DNA of 64,000 bases from Roseibacterium beibuensis (GCF_039542305.1 NZ_BAABHW010000002.1:682001-746000); one strand, 5' to 3'. Numbered from the stretch's first letter, positions 1 to 7,006 are shown. Notes: generated from the sequence alone by a model not told the origin. Numbers and translations are program-made.

Positions 1-839
1 GCGCGGGGCATGGGCTGCGCGGCCAGCGCGGTCAGTGTCGTCTCGATCCCCTCGCCCATGACCAGCACCGGCGCGCGGCTGAGCGTCAGGGTGATCGCGC
101 CGCCCTTCTTCGACCCGAACACCAGCTTGGGCGGCCAGGGCGCGCCCTTGTTCGCGTCCATGCGCGCGGTGATCTCGGCCTTGGCGCCGGGGTGATCGGC
201 ATTGATCCAGGTGCAATGCACGGCCCGCACGCTTTCATCCTCGGAATCGATCCGCGCCAGCATGGCGGGGCCGCGGTGCAGCTCGACCAGCTCGCCCCCG
301 ATCTTCTTGCGATAGGCCAGATCCGGCTGGAAGCGCAGCACGGGGGCCAGCCCCGTGACCAGCTCGCCCGGCAGGCCGCGCCCGGCCAGGTAGCGCATCA
401 CCGGGTCGCCCGGCTGCAGCGGCTGGCCGGTTTTCCAGATCGTGCGGCCCATGTCGATCGCCCACTGGCGATAGCGCGCGGCCTCTTCGGCCTGCTTGCG
501 CTCGGCGGCGCGGGCGCGGGCGCGGCGGCGCTCGACCTCGGCCGGGTCGAGATCGGCGACAGCCTCGCCCACCAGCCATTTCAGCGCATCGCGCAGGCCA
601 AGGCCGTTGACCTCCATCACCAGCCCGGCCTGGTCGCCGAACTTGAGGCCGCATTTGCGGCACAGGCCGCGGTTGGTGCGGGTGTTGATCGCGAAGCGGT
701 CGCGGCCGCCGCAGATCGGGCAAGGGCCGACCAGCTCGGCCCCCTGCCGGCGCAGACCGGCAATCCCGAGACGATCGACAACCTCGGCCATCGGGATCGT
801 GCGGGACTCATCAAGGCGGGGATCGGGGCGGAACGTCAT
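1..839 (-). CDS. Phage/plasmid-type DNA primase (CHC2-like zinc finger plus Toprim), 3' truncated by window edge
   Basis: The reading frame starts at an ATG at 839 and stays open to base 1, giving 279 visible codons. Near the N-terminus a four-cysteine zinc site is seen (CPIC at residues 40-43 and CRKC at 60-63), as in CHC2-type primase zinc ribbons. Near the window edge a GEGIETT motif matches the Toprim motif of phage and P4-like primases. The likely role is primer synthesis for element replication. It is the last visible gene of the leftward block, 31 bp after the unknown gene at 871-1293. The C-terminus, possibly with a helicase domain, is not visible. Confidence 0.8.
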   Translation of the reverse strand, partial: MTFRPDPRLDESRTIPMAEVVDRLGIAGLRRQGAELVGPCPICGGRDRFAINTRTNRGLCRKCGLKFGDQAGLVMEVNGLGLRDALKWLVGEAVADLDPAEVERRRARARAAERKQAEEAARYRQWAIDMGRTIWKTGQPLQPGDPVMRYLAGRGLPGELVTGLAPVLRFQPDLAYRKKIGGELVELHRGPAMLARIDSEDESVRAVHCTWINADHPGAKAEITARMDANKGAPWPPKLVFGSKKGGAITLTLSRAPVLVMGEGIETTLTALAAQPMPR

Positions 840-870
840 GGGCGGGGCCTGTTGGATCGTCGGGGCGGGG

Positions 871-1293
871 TCAGTCGAGGCCGGTGTCGGCGCGGGTTTG
901 CCAATCGAACGGGCGCGCGGCGCTATCTGGCCGCTGATCGGGGGGCGCGGGGTCCGGGGCAGCACCGGGCGGCGGACCATCGGCGGCGATGCTGGCCAGG
1001 GCCTCCATCGCGCGCGCCTGCGGGTCCGCGACCAGCCCCTTGCGCCAGGTCGCCAGGAACTCCTGCAATGCGATGCCGGCAGCGACGGGATCATCGGTGC
1101 AATCGGCGGTAAAGCGCACAGCAGCCAACGCGGCGGCGTGATCGTCGGGGATCAAGGCGCTGTGCATCCGGCAGAGATCGACCGCGCCCGACAACAGGCG
1201 CGGCGTGTGCGGCGCGCCACCGGCCAGCTTACCTTTCAAGGCAAGCGTCAGGGCGAACATGCCCCAAGCGACATGGGGATCGCCGGCGGTCAT
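871..1293 (-). CDS. Hypothetical protein of the element's leftward block
   Basis: A 140-residue protein that I do not recognise. The N-terminal half is helical and hydrophobic-patterned (ALTLALKGKLAGG, ALIPDDHAAALAAV), and the last 40 residues are proline/alanine/aspartate-rich and look disordered. No signal peptide or metal motif is seen. Its ATG overlaps the stop of the preceding membrane gene (ATGA type), so it is probably translationally coupled within the block that leads to the primase. The position suggests a replication or early function, but nothing in the protein shows that. Confidence 0.6.
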   Translation of the reverse strand: MTAGDPHVAWGMFALTLALKGKLAGGAPHTPRLLSGAVDLCRMHSALIPDDHAAALAAVRFTADCTDDPVAAGIALQEFLATWRKGLVADPQARAMEALASIAADGPPPGAAPDPAPPDQRPDSAARPFDWQTRADTGLD

Positions 1294-1481
1294 ATCGCCA
1301 CCCGGAAAACGCCGAAGGCGATCACGCCGACGATGCCCCAGAGAACTGCGGCAAAGGCCCAGGCGCGCCCGGCCGCCCCTTCACTTTCGGCTGCCCATGC
1401 CATGACGACGAACACCACAAAGTGAAACACGGCATAGGTGCCGAGGATGAAGGTCGCGACGGGGCCGATCCAGTCCATCAT
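1290..1481 (-). CDS. Small two-helix membrane protein
   Basis: A 63-residue protein with two hydrophobic segments: about residues 6-31 (VATFILGTYAVFHFVVFVVMAW) shortened here to VATFILGTYAVF, and about 41-62 (WAFAAVLWGIVGVIAFGVF). They are separated by a short acidic loop. A longer upstream reading frame exists, but the ATG at 1481 overlaps the stop of the preceding gene and is the better start. It lies between the methyltransferase-like gene and the unknown gene at 871-1293, overlapping both. The function is unknown; superinfection exclusion is one possibility for small phage membrane proteins, but this is only a guess. Confidence 0.55.
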   Translation of the reverse strand: MMDWIGPVATFILGTYAVFHFVVFVVMAWAAESEGAAGRAWAFAAVLWGIVGVIAFGVFRVAI

Positions 1482-2209
1482 GCCGGCACCCCACCTAAAT
1501 CCAGCGACGGGGTCAGGTTGCCGGCCTCGCGAAACAGGCGGCGGCGCAGCCATCCACCACAGGACGGCGCAGGGCGCTTCACGTCCCACACGAACCACGA
1601 ATTGCGCTGCGGCGGGGCGCCACCGCCCCGAAAATCGATCTTCCAGCAGCACAGGTATTCGACCGAGGGCGGGTGCGCCGCCAGGATCGCGTCCATCCCG
1701 TTCTTGCGCGCGGCGGGCCAATCGGCGTTCAACAAAAGGGCGATGTAGTCGAGGCCCAGGTCGAAACTGTGCAAAAGCCATCGACCGTGACCGTCGCGGG
1801 CATTGATCTCGTTATAAGGCGGGTTCGTCACCTGCACCGGCGCGGGGGCAGCATCGAACTGGTAAAAGCTCCGCAGATCGACGCCCGGCCAGCCGCGATC
1901 GACCACGTCGCTGGCAACCACGTCGAAGCCCGCGGCCCGCAACTCGTAAACCATGTGGCCGCCGCCGGCGGCAGGCTCCCAAACGGTCGTTCCATGGGCG
2001 CGGATCAAATCGCCCTCGACCCCGAGGAAGGCGCGCGTCGCGTCGAACGGGGTCGGGTCATAATCCAGCGGGTCACGCAGGTCGCGGGCCGAGATCGGTG
2101 CCGATTGATCGGGCAGGTCAGGCATCAGATCGGCCTGCCGCGCGTCGCGGGTGCGCTTGGGCTTGGTCGCAAGAAACAGCCCCTTGGCCGAGGGCGCCGC
2201 GCCGGTCAT
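1478..2209 (-). CDS. DNA N6-adenine methyltransferase-like protein
   Basis: A 243-residue protein with a Rossmann-type SAM-binding motif (WEPAAGGGHM, residues 77-86), an acidic strand end (DVVASDVVD) and the catalytic NPPY tetrapeptide at 129-132, typical of N6-adenine methyltransferases. The ATG at 2209 overlaps the stop of the HTH gene and is preferred over an in-frame ATG at 2266 that lies inside that gene. No restriction endonuclease is adjacent, so an orphan phage methyltransferase is likely. It could protect element DNA or mark it for regulation. The target sequence cannot be read from the protein. Confidence 0.75.
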   Translation of the reverse strand: MTGAAPSAKGLFLATKPKRTRDARQADLMPDLPDQSAPISARDLRDPLDYDPTPFDATRAFLGVEGDLIRAHGTTVWEPAAGGGHMVYELRAAGFDVVASDVVDRGWPGVDLRSFYQFDAAPAPVQVTNPPYNEINARDGHGRWLLHSFDLGLDYIALLLNADWPAARKNGMDAILAAHPPSVEYLCCWKIDFRGGGAPPQRNSWFVWDVKRPAPSCGGWLRRRLFREAGNLTPSLDLGGVPA

Positions 2210-2733
2210 GCGCCCGCCCTCACGCGATGCCACCGGGCCTGCACCGATCGGATCGGTTCGCCCCATTGCGCGGCCAGCTGCGCCAGCTCGGAATAGCGGC
2301 CTTTCGTGTCGCGGATCGCTTCGTCACGCGCCGCCGTCCAGACGTCGCGGCCCGGCAGAGGGCGCGCCTCTTGGGCGGGCGCGGCAGGGGTTGGACATTC
2401 AGTCGGGACAACCTCGATCGGATACGCGGCCAGCCCCTTGGCCTCGGCCACAGCCAGGACCTCGATCTCGGTTACCCCGAAGGCGCGCGCGAGATCAGCC
2501 ACAGGCACGCGATACCCCCACAGGGCAGGCAGGAAGGTGCGCAGGCCGGGCCGGCCGGCATAAGCCAGCGTTCCATTCGTGCGGCGCGGCGGCCAGCCCA
2601 GGCGGCGCGCCGCCGCTGACACGGCGCGATCGCGCACGCCGTAGCGGTCACCGATCTCGGTGCAGGTATCGCCCCGGCACCAGGCGCGGGCTGCTTGCTG
2701 GTAATCGATCTTGCGGCGGGGATCGTCACTCAT
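2206..2733 (-). CDS. Helix-turn-helix DNA-binding protein
   Basis: A 175-residue protein. Residues 8-47 (DYQQAARAWCRGDTCTEIGD followed by RYGVRDRAVSAAARRLGW) form a helix-turn-helix resembling GcrA-like or sigma-region-4-like modules. A second helical stretch near the middle (VADLARAFGVTEIEVLAVAEAKG) may be another HTH. The ATG at 2733 has a strong purine-rich ribosome site just upstream (GGGGAGGGG); the longer frame from 2826 lacks one. It heads the block methyltransferase, membrane protein, unknown and primase. It may be a transcriptional regulator or a small-terminase-like DNA binder. Confidence 0.65.
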   Translation of the reverse strand: MSDDPRRKIDYQQAARAWCRGDTCTEIGDRYGVRDRAVSAAARRLGWPPRRTNGTLAYAGRPGLRTFLPALWGYRVPVADLARAFGVTEIEVLAVAEAKGLAAYPIEVVPTECPTPAAPAQEARPLPGRDVWTAARDEAIRDTKGRYSELAQLAAQWGEPIRSVQARWHRVRAGA

Positions 2734-2898
2734 GCCCGCCCCTCCCCGGTTCGCCGGGGGCGAGTCGCCCCGCCCCCGGCCCTGTCCAACAGGGAGGAAG
2801 GACCCCGACCGCCCAAGCCGGGGCATCCGCTGCGGGGGCGGGTGAAGGGACGAAAGACACCCCCGCAGCGAATTTCGGAAAACTTAATCTGTCGGCCC

Positions 2899-2920
2899 AA
2901 AAAACCGGACAAAAGTCCGG
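2899..2920 (-). terminator. Rho-independent terminator downstream of the gene at 2957-3310
   Basis: A perfect CCGGAC / GTCCGG stem with a four-base loop is followed on the minus strand by six T residues (2904 down to 2899). It lies 37 bp after the stop of the leftward gene at 2957-3310 and 166 bp before the next leftward gene. The primase block therefore may need its own promoter or antitermination. A second GC-rich hairpin (arms about 2754-2762 and 2771-2779) lies in the leader of the HTH gene. The rest of 2734-2956 shows no gene. Confidence 0.7.
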
Positions 2921-2956
2921 GCGGGGCCGAAACCGCGCGGATTTGGACCGCCCCCG

Positions 2957-3310
2957 TCATGGCTTCACCAGCATGTCGAACGCGTCCTCGCCATGGGTCA
3001 GAAGGGCGACCGACTGGTGATGCGCGCGGCACCCCATTTCGCCCGCCCGCCACTTGCGCGCCGTTCTTTCACTGACGCCGAACTGCATCACGACCATGCG
3101 GTCGTCGGGGTAGAAGCGCCGGATATAGGCCGCCCACCTGGTCGGGAACTCGGCGGCCATGTCATGGGGATCGACCACCGGGGCCGCGCGATACTGAGGC
3201 CCGGACAAGAGTCTGGTTTGAAGTCCACCCGACTCGGGTGAGGATGGCACGGCAGGCACATCGCCCGCATAGATCACCACGGTGGGCCGGAACTCGTCAC
3301 GATGCTTCAT
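2957..3310 (-). CDS. Hypothetical protein with HTH-like segment
   Basis: A 117-residue protein. The second half (DDRMVVMQFGVSERTARKWR, about residues 69-88) reads as a helix-turn-helix of the kind seen in phage regulators, preceded by an aromatic-rich segment (RWAAYIRRFY). No good ribosome site is seen before the ATG at 3310, so the start is uncertain; an internal ATG (MAAEFPTRW) is an alternative. It lies downstream of cro on the same strand and ends at an intrinsic terminator. A regulatory role is inferred from the motif only. Confidence 0.55.
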   Translation of the reverse strand: MKHRDEFRPTVVIYAGDVPAVPSSPESGGLQTRLLSGPQYRAAPVVDPHDMAAEFPTRWAAYIRRFYPDDRMVVMQFGVSERTARKWRAGEMGCRAHHQSVALLTHGEDAFDMLVKP

Positions 3311-3336
3311 GGCGCACCCCGCAGAAGGAAATCACG

Positions 3337-3603
3337 ATGTCCGAAAGCGCATTCATCGAAGCCCGGATCGCCCGCATTGCACTCACCCGGTTCGAGGCAA
3401 ACGGCGAATGGCCCGCGACGATCCGCACCGAGATCACCCTGGCGGTGAGACAACGGGGCTTCCCGGCCAACACGCCCCCGAAAGAATTCCCGATCTCGAT
3501 GCACATCCCGGTCATCGACGCCTCCGAGCCTCTTCCTCAAATCGAGACGCGCGCCGCTGACACTCTTCGATCAACGCTTCGATTTCTGGCCGAAGAAATC
3601 TGA
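3337..3603 (+). CDS. Small hypothetical protein, antisense to the leftward transcript
   Basis: An 88-residue, mostly helical protein (SESAFIEARIARIALTRFE, then a basic middle and an acidic end) of no recognised family. A good ribosome site (AGAAGGAA) sits 6 bp before the ATG at 3337. It starts 26 bp from the oppositely oriented ATG of the gene at 3310 and ends 27 bp before the end of cro, so a leftward transcript from the cro promoter would be antisense to it. This odd orientation lowers confidence, but the complementary frames look like arginine-rich shadows. Confidence 0.5.
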   Translation: MSESAFIEARIARIALTRFEANGEWPATIRTEITLAVRQRGFPANTPPKEFPISMHIPVIDASEPLPQIETRAADTLRSTLRFLAEEI

Positions 3604-3630
3604 CGATGGCTTGTGCGATAATCATTCGGA

Positions 3631-3870
3631 TCATGCCGCGTCCTCCTGCTTGGGAGTTCGGCGGTTGATCGCGTCCAGATCCTGCCAAGCCAATGCGTGC
3701 CCTCGCTCTGCAGCGGCGGCGATGATCTGGCCGAACCGCGCGGGCGGCACACGCCGCCCCGCCGCGAACCAGGCGGTGACAGTCGGTACTGGCTCACCGA
3801 TGTGGTTCGCCAGTTCGACCTTCGTTTTCCAGATGTGGCCAAGAGGCCAGGAGGGATCAATGCAAGCCAT
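3631..3870 (-). CDS. Cro-like HTH repressor
   Basis: A 79-residue protein whose N-terminal half fits a Cro/C1-type helix-turn-helix (KVELANHIGEPVPTVTAWFA at residues 17-36). It is divergent from the CI-like gene at 3935, the classical layout of a lysis-lysogeny switch. The chosen ATG at 3870 lies about one base from the predicted transcription start, so the mRNA would be leaderless or nearly so; a longer frame to 3984 would run through the operators and is rejected. It probably competes with the CI-like protein for the ATGCA-N3-TGCAT sites at 3881-3918. Confidence 0.75.
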   Translation of the reverse strand: MACIDPSWPLGHIWKTKVELANHIGEPVPTVTAWFAAGRRVPPARFGQIIAAAAERGHALAWQDLDAINRRTPKQEDAA

Positions 3871-3877
3871 GCCGGTC

Positions 3878-3918
3878 AAAATGCATTTTGCACTATGGGT
3901 TGTCAATGCATAATGCAT
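3878..3918. promoter_or_regulatory. Divergent cro/cI promoter region with two palindromic operators
   Basis: Two 13-bp palindromes of form ATGCA-N3-TGCAT occur at 3881-3893 (one mismatch, ends CAC) and 3906-3918 (perfect), centres 25 bp apart. On the minus strand a perfect -35 TTGACA (3906-3901), a 17-bp spacer and a weak -10 CATTTT (3883-3878) predict a cro start at about 3871. For the cI direction a TTGCAC at 3888-3893 and CATAAT at 3909-3914 are candidates with short spacing. Each operator overlaps promoter elements, as expected for mutually repressing genes. Confidence 0.7.
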
Positions 3919-3934
3919 GACCGTTGTTCCTGAC

Positions 3935-4549
3935 ATGGAAAACGCCAAGGAAATAGCTGAACGCTTGCGGCGCGCGCGCATCAATGCGGGGTTTGAAAGT
4001 GCCCGCGAGGCAGCGGGGCGCTTCGGTTGGGCAGAGGCAACCTACACCCAGCACGAGAACGGCAGCCGTGGCATTCGCCTGCCCGTGGCCGAGAAATACG
4101 CGCAAGCTTTCGGCGTTCCGGCGCCTTGGCTTTTCTACGGGCAGGGTGCGGGCATCGAAGAGGGCAATCGCCCTCGGCACGGGTTCGCGGAACCAGAGGT
4201 GCAGCCGATCACCGACCTGCCCCGTGACCGCAAGACGATGCTGCGCCAAATCGCGCGCGCCGTCGCCCCCGACCAGCCACACGCGACCTATTACATTCTT
4301 AACAAGTCACGGCCCGACCTCATGCTCGCCCGCGGCGACCTGCTGGTGCTGCAACTTGGCCCCGAGGCAGGGGAAGGCGACGTAGTCCTGGCTCAGGTTT
4401 ACGACGATACCGGCGAGGCCGAGACAGAGCTACGCGAGGTGATCGGCGACCAGCTCGTTGGATCGCGCGACCACCCTCGACGCACCATTCCCTTGCACAG
4501 CAATGACATCCAGGTGCGCGGGCGCGTTCTGGCGACAGTGCGCACCTAA
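3935..4549 (+). CDS. CI-like phage repressor (XRE HTH plus S24/LexA-like C-terminal domain)
   Basis: A 204-residue protein with an N-terminal XRE-type helix-turn-helix (about residues 5-60: IAERLRRARINAGF, then AAGRFGWAEATYTQHENGSR) and a C-terminal beta-rich domain of S24 peptidase/LexA type (DLMLARGDLLVLQLG ... GDVVLAQVYDD). I see no clear Ser-Lys dyad with LexA-like spacing, so self-cleavage is uncertain. ATG 3935 is chosen because the in-frame ATG at 3917 lies inside the operator. It probably maintains the dormant state by binding ATGCA-N3-TGCAT sites here and at 5158-5194. It converges on the secreted-protein gene with a 2-bp gap. Confidence 0.8.
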   Translation: MENAKEIAERLRRARINAGFESAREAAGRFGWAEATYTQHENGSRGIRLPVAEKYAQAFGVPAPWLFYGQGAGIEEGNRPRHGFAEPEVQPITDLPRDRKTMLRQIARAVAPDQPHATYYILNKSRPDLMLARGDLLVLQLGPEAGEGDVVLAQVYDDTGEAETELREVIGDQLVGSRDHPRRTIPLHSNDIQVRGRVLATVRT

Positions 4550-4551
4550 CG

Positions 4552-5055
4552 CTATTCGCAGATCAGCTCAGAGGGGATGTCATTTGCCCAGCCCGAACCG
4601 AGGGGCTGCGGAAGATGACCGACAAGCACGACATCGGCCACGTTGTGGACGATGAAAACCACGCGAACCGACTCCGCGGCATCTAGAAACGCGCGCTCGC
4701 GCTCCGATGGGAAAATGCCGAAATCAAGCTCGATCGACTCGCCTGGCAACAGCCCGCCTGAGATGGTCGAGCCGCGCGGCACGTTCGCCTGGAAAACCGG
4801 CGCTGGCCGCTCTGGCACCCAAATCAGGTAAGAGGCCACGACACCGCCGATGGGCGTCGGCAGCGTGTTCTCGATTGCGACCTGCATCCGCATCTGACCC
4901 TCGGATTGCGGCCATTCGGTCCGATCCTCGAACGTTACACCGTCCAGCACGCAATCCCCGCGCTCGACCTGTTCGGCCATCGCGGCACCCGGCGCGACCG
5001 CTGCCCCCAAGATGGCCGCACACACCGCCAAACGAATTGAATTGTTAACCAGCAT
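4552..5055 (-). CDS. Secreted hypothetical protein, candidate lysogenic-conversion gene
   Basis: A 167-residue protein with a clear Sec signal peptide: MLVNNS, a hydrophobic core (IRLAVCAAILGAAVAPGAAM) and a probable cleavage after AMA at residue 27. The mature part is beta-rich with two cysteines, near its N-terminus (GDC) and at the C-terminal end (ELICE), which could form a disulfide. I recognise no family. A GGGAG ribosome site precedes the ATG by 8 bp, and the gene has its own promoter free of operator palindromes, so it could be expressed in the lysogen. It is convergent with the repressor gene and divergent from the rightward operon. Confidence 0.7.
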   Translation of the reverse strand: MLVNNSIRLAVCAAILGAAVAPGAAMAEQVERGDCVLDGVTFEDRTEWPQSEGQMRMQVAIENTLPTPIGGVVASYLIWVPERPAPVFQANVPRGSTISGGLLPGESIELDFGIFPSERERAFLDAAESVRVVFIVHNVADVVLVGHLPQPLGSGWANDIPSELICE

Positions 5056-5083
5056 TCAATGACTCCCGACTTCACATCGACAC

Positions 5084-5112
5084 AGTCTATTTGACCCTCG
5101 CGAATCGTGCAA
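5084..5112 (-). promoter_or_regulatory. Promoter of the secreted-protein gene
   Basis: Minus-strand -35 TTGCAC (5112-5107), a 17-bp spacer and -10 TAGACT (5089-5084) lie about 30 bp before the ATG at 5055. No ATGCA-N3-TGCAT palindrome overlaps it, unlike the neighbouring early promoter. This is consistent with expression during lysogeny, but is inferred from sequence only. Confidence 0.5.
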
Positions 5113-5157
5113 AGGCGGAGAAACGCCTCCGGCAGAAATGCGTTTTGGCTAGTCGTC

Positions 5158-5197
5158 ATGCATTTTGCATTGACTTACTCCATGCGAAATGCATTAT
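5158..5197 (+). promoter_or_regulatory. Promoter and operators of the rightward operon
   Basis: A -35 TTGACT (5170-5175) and -10 CATTAT (5192-5197) with a 16-bp spacer are overlapped by palindromes ATGCATTTTGCAT (5158-5170, perfect) and ATGCGAAATGCAT (5182-5194, one mismatch), centres 24 bp apart. A weaker third site lies at 5138-5150. The arrangement copies that at the cro/cI promoters, so the same repressor should silence this operon in the lysogen. Confidence 0.7.
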
Positions 5198-5232
5198 CCC
5201 CCTCCATCACCACCCCGATGGAGGGCACCGAC

Positions 5233-5745
5233 ATGACCGCACACCCACTCAGACGCCACCACCTGGCCACGCTCAGCCCTGGCCAGCCGAACATTCGCCC
5301 GGCGGCGGCACCGCCAAGCGTGCACCTGCTGTCCGACGCGCAGCTGCGCGATCTGGCGAACGGCGCGCCCTCCGGCCCTGACGATCCGGCCGCGACCGTG
5401 CGCGCGCTGGCCACGGAATGCCTCGCCCACCGCGCCAACGCGACAGATCCCGTCGCCCATTTTCTGGCCCTTTGCTGCCGGGTCACCGGGGATAGCGACG
5501 ACGTGATTTCGGCGGCTGAGTTGGTCGCGGCATTCCAGGTCCACAGCGACGACTGCGGCCTGACCCGGTGGAGCGTCGTTCGCGCTGCCCGCGGACTGGC
5601 AGAGGCCGCAAGGCACTGGCGCGACCCGGTGACAGGTCGCCGGTTCATGCGCGTCAAGGCATCGCGCAGCGCTTACCGGGGCCTGCGGTTCACCGACGCT
5701 TTCAAGCACCGGTTTGCCGACCTCCAGACCGGCGAGGTCGCGTGA
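5233..5745 (+). CDS. Hypothetical protein, first gene of the repressor-controlled rightward operon
   Basis: A 170-residue protein that I do not recognise. The start is set by an excellent ribosome site (GGAGGG) 7 bp before ATG 5233; in-frame upstream ATGs fall in the promoter. The N-terminal third is proline-rich and basic. The rest is helical, and the end (SRSAYRGLRFTDAFKHRF) resembles the winged-helix-like tail of some phage replication proteins, though the match is not secure. Being first after the operator-controlled promoter, it is an early gene. It overlaps the next gene by one base. Confidence 0.65.
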   Translation: MTAHPLRRHHLATLSPGQPNIRPAAAPPSVHLLSDAQLRDLANGAPSGPDDPAATVRALATECLAHRANATDPVAHFLALCCRVTGDSDDVISAAELVAAFQVHSDDCGLTRWSVVRAARGLAEAARHWRDPVTGRRFMRVKASRSAYRGLRFTDAFKHRFADLQTGEVA

Positions 5746-6062
5746 TGGTTCTCGGCTTCCCGTCCCGCGCCCGCCCGCGCCCCGTCTCGCCCGCCCCGGA
5801 TCCCGCGCAGGCCGATCCCTACCTCGCCCGCCTCGCGCCGCACTTGGCACCCGTCACCACGCGCGAGATCGTCAGCGACGACATGCTGCGCCGCTACGTC
5901 CAGGGCGCGCCCGAGATCCAGCGCGGCGACCTGCCGCCCGAATGGCAGGGCGAACTGGCCACGGTCCTGCAGGACATCGCGGGCGAGCTGCTGGCCCACC
6001 GCGCCCTTGCGGACGTGATGCAGGCGCAGGCCGCGCGCCGCGACCGCTTCGGGGGTCGGTGA
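5745..6062 (+). CDS. Hypothetical early protein
   Basis: A 105-residue protein starting in a TGATG overlap with the previous stop. The first 30 residues are proline/arginine-rich, and the rest is acidic and helical (REIVSDDMLRRYVQGAPEI ... LATVLQDIAGELLAHRAL). No motif or family is recognised. Coupling to the genes on both sides (1-bp overlap upstream, 1-bp gap downstream) supports it being a real part of the operon. Confidence 0.6.
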   Translation: MVLGFPSRARPRPVSPAPDPAQADPYLARLAPHLAPVTTREIVSDDMLRRYVQGAPEIQRGDLPPEWQGELATVLQDIAGELLAHRALADVMQAQAARRDRFGGR

Positions 6063-6063
6063 C

Positions 6064-6537
6064 ATGCGCGCGATCTTCGATGACATCATCCGCACGCTCG
6101 ACACGCTCGAGACGCTGGACGCCGCCGGGCAGGCCGACCTGTTGCAGATGCGCGCGCTGGAAACCGGCGGCACGTTCAAGACGCCCCGCCCCGGCAATGC
6201 GTGGGACAGCCAGCGATACGAAATGAACCTGCACGGCGTGTTCGCCGAGGGCGGCGACCTGCGCGAACTGGTGCGCAACTGGACCAAGGCGGCGCATCAC
6301 GCGGCCTCGGTCGGCGCGCGCAGGCAGGCCGAGCTGGCCGAGGCCGAGACGGTCATCACCTTCCCCGGCGGGGCCGACACCGAGGCGCTGCAACAAGCCT
6401 GCGCCAAGGTGCTGGAACTGGAAAACCTCGCCCATCCCCGCCTCGCCGATCGCGCCCGCGCCCTGCAGACCGCGCTGGCCCGTGCCGACCGTGACACCGC
6501 ACGCGACGCGCAGGCGATGACCCCCACCCCACTCTGA
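6064..6537 (+). CDS. Hypothetical helical protein
   Basis: A 157-residue, largely alpha-helical protein with heptad-like leucine patterns at the start (FDDIIRTLDTLETLDAAG) and end (ACAKVLELENLAHPRLADRA). No signal peptide, membrane segment or catalytic motif is seen, and I recognise no family. It begins one base after the preceding stop and is followed after 14 bp by the next gene, which has its own GGAGA ribosome site. Confidence 0.6.
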   Translation: MRAIFDDIIRTLDTLETLDAAGQADLLQMRALETGGTFKTPRPGNAWDSQRYEMNLHGVFAEGGDLRELVRNWTKAAHHAASVGARRQAELAEAETVITFPGGADTEALQQACAKVLELENLAHPRLADRARALQTALARADRDTARDAQAMTPTPL

Positions 6538-6551
6538 CCGGAGACTTCGAC

Positions 6552-6758
6552 ATGGCGAACACGAAAGCACAGGACGAACAGGCGCTGGCCGCCGTGGACA
6601 AGCTGGCCGTCGAGCTGCGCGACCTCGACCCCGACGCGGTGGTCGCCGCCCTTGCCCTGTTCATCGAGCAGCGCGGCGACCTGACCGAGGCCAGCCTGAC
6701 GGACCTGTCGAACCATATCGGCCGCCTGGGCTGGGACCGAGGGAGGATGGCGGCATGA
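6552..6758 (+). CDS. Small acidic hypothetical protein
   Basis: A 68-residue acidic helical protein (DEQALAAVDKLAVELRDLDP, then VVAALALFIEQRGDLTE) of unknown function. A GGAGA ribosome site lies 7 bp before the ATG at 6552. It overlaps the next gene by 4 bp. Small size and acidity are common among early phage proteins, including anti-host and DNA-mimic proteins, but nothing specific supports such a role. Confidence 0.55.
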   Translation: MANTKAQDEQALAAVDKLAVELRDLDPDAVVAALALFIEQRGDLTEASLTDLSNHIGRLGWDRGRMAA

Positions 6759-7006
6759 TCGCACCGATCCACGACACGGCGCAGCTGCGCGCCTTCCTCA
6801 CCGACCCGCAAGCCTGCGCCGAACGGCCGATGGCGCGGCGCATGGCGTGGATCGCGCTGGCGCAATCGCGCGGCATCCGCGTCGTGCAATGCCGCCTGCC
6901 CGAGCCTTGCTGGGGCGGCACGGCGCGCGACCGTCTCGCGCAACATCGCGCCGACCTGCGCGCCGAGGCAGCCGCAAAGCGCGCCGCGCATTTCGGGGGC
7001 GCGTGA
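6755..7006 (+). CDS. Small hypothetical protein
   Basis: An 83-residue protein with a conserved-looking core (RMAWIALAQSRGIRVVQCRL, then PEPCWGGTARDRLAQHRADL) and a basic helical C-terminus. Three cysteines do not make an obvious metal site. The start ATG overlaps the preceding stop (ATGA), and the stop overlaps the next start by one base. No family is recognised. Confidence 0.55.
   Translation: MIAPIHDTAQLRAFLTDPQACAERPMARRMAWIALAQSRGIRVVQCRLPEPCWGGTARDRLAQHRADLRAEAAAKRAAHFGGA

Noticed and set aside
3297..3515. Minus-strand frame opposite the gene at 3337-3603
   Set aside because: It would fit the direction of the leftward transcript, but it lacks a ribosome site, while the plus-strand frame has a very good one.
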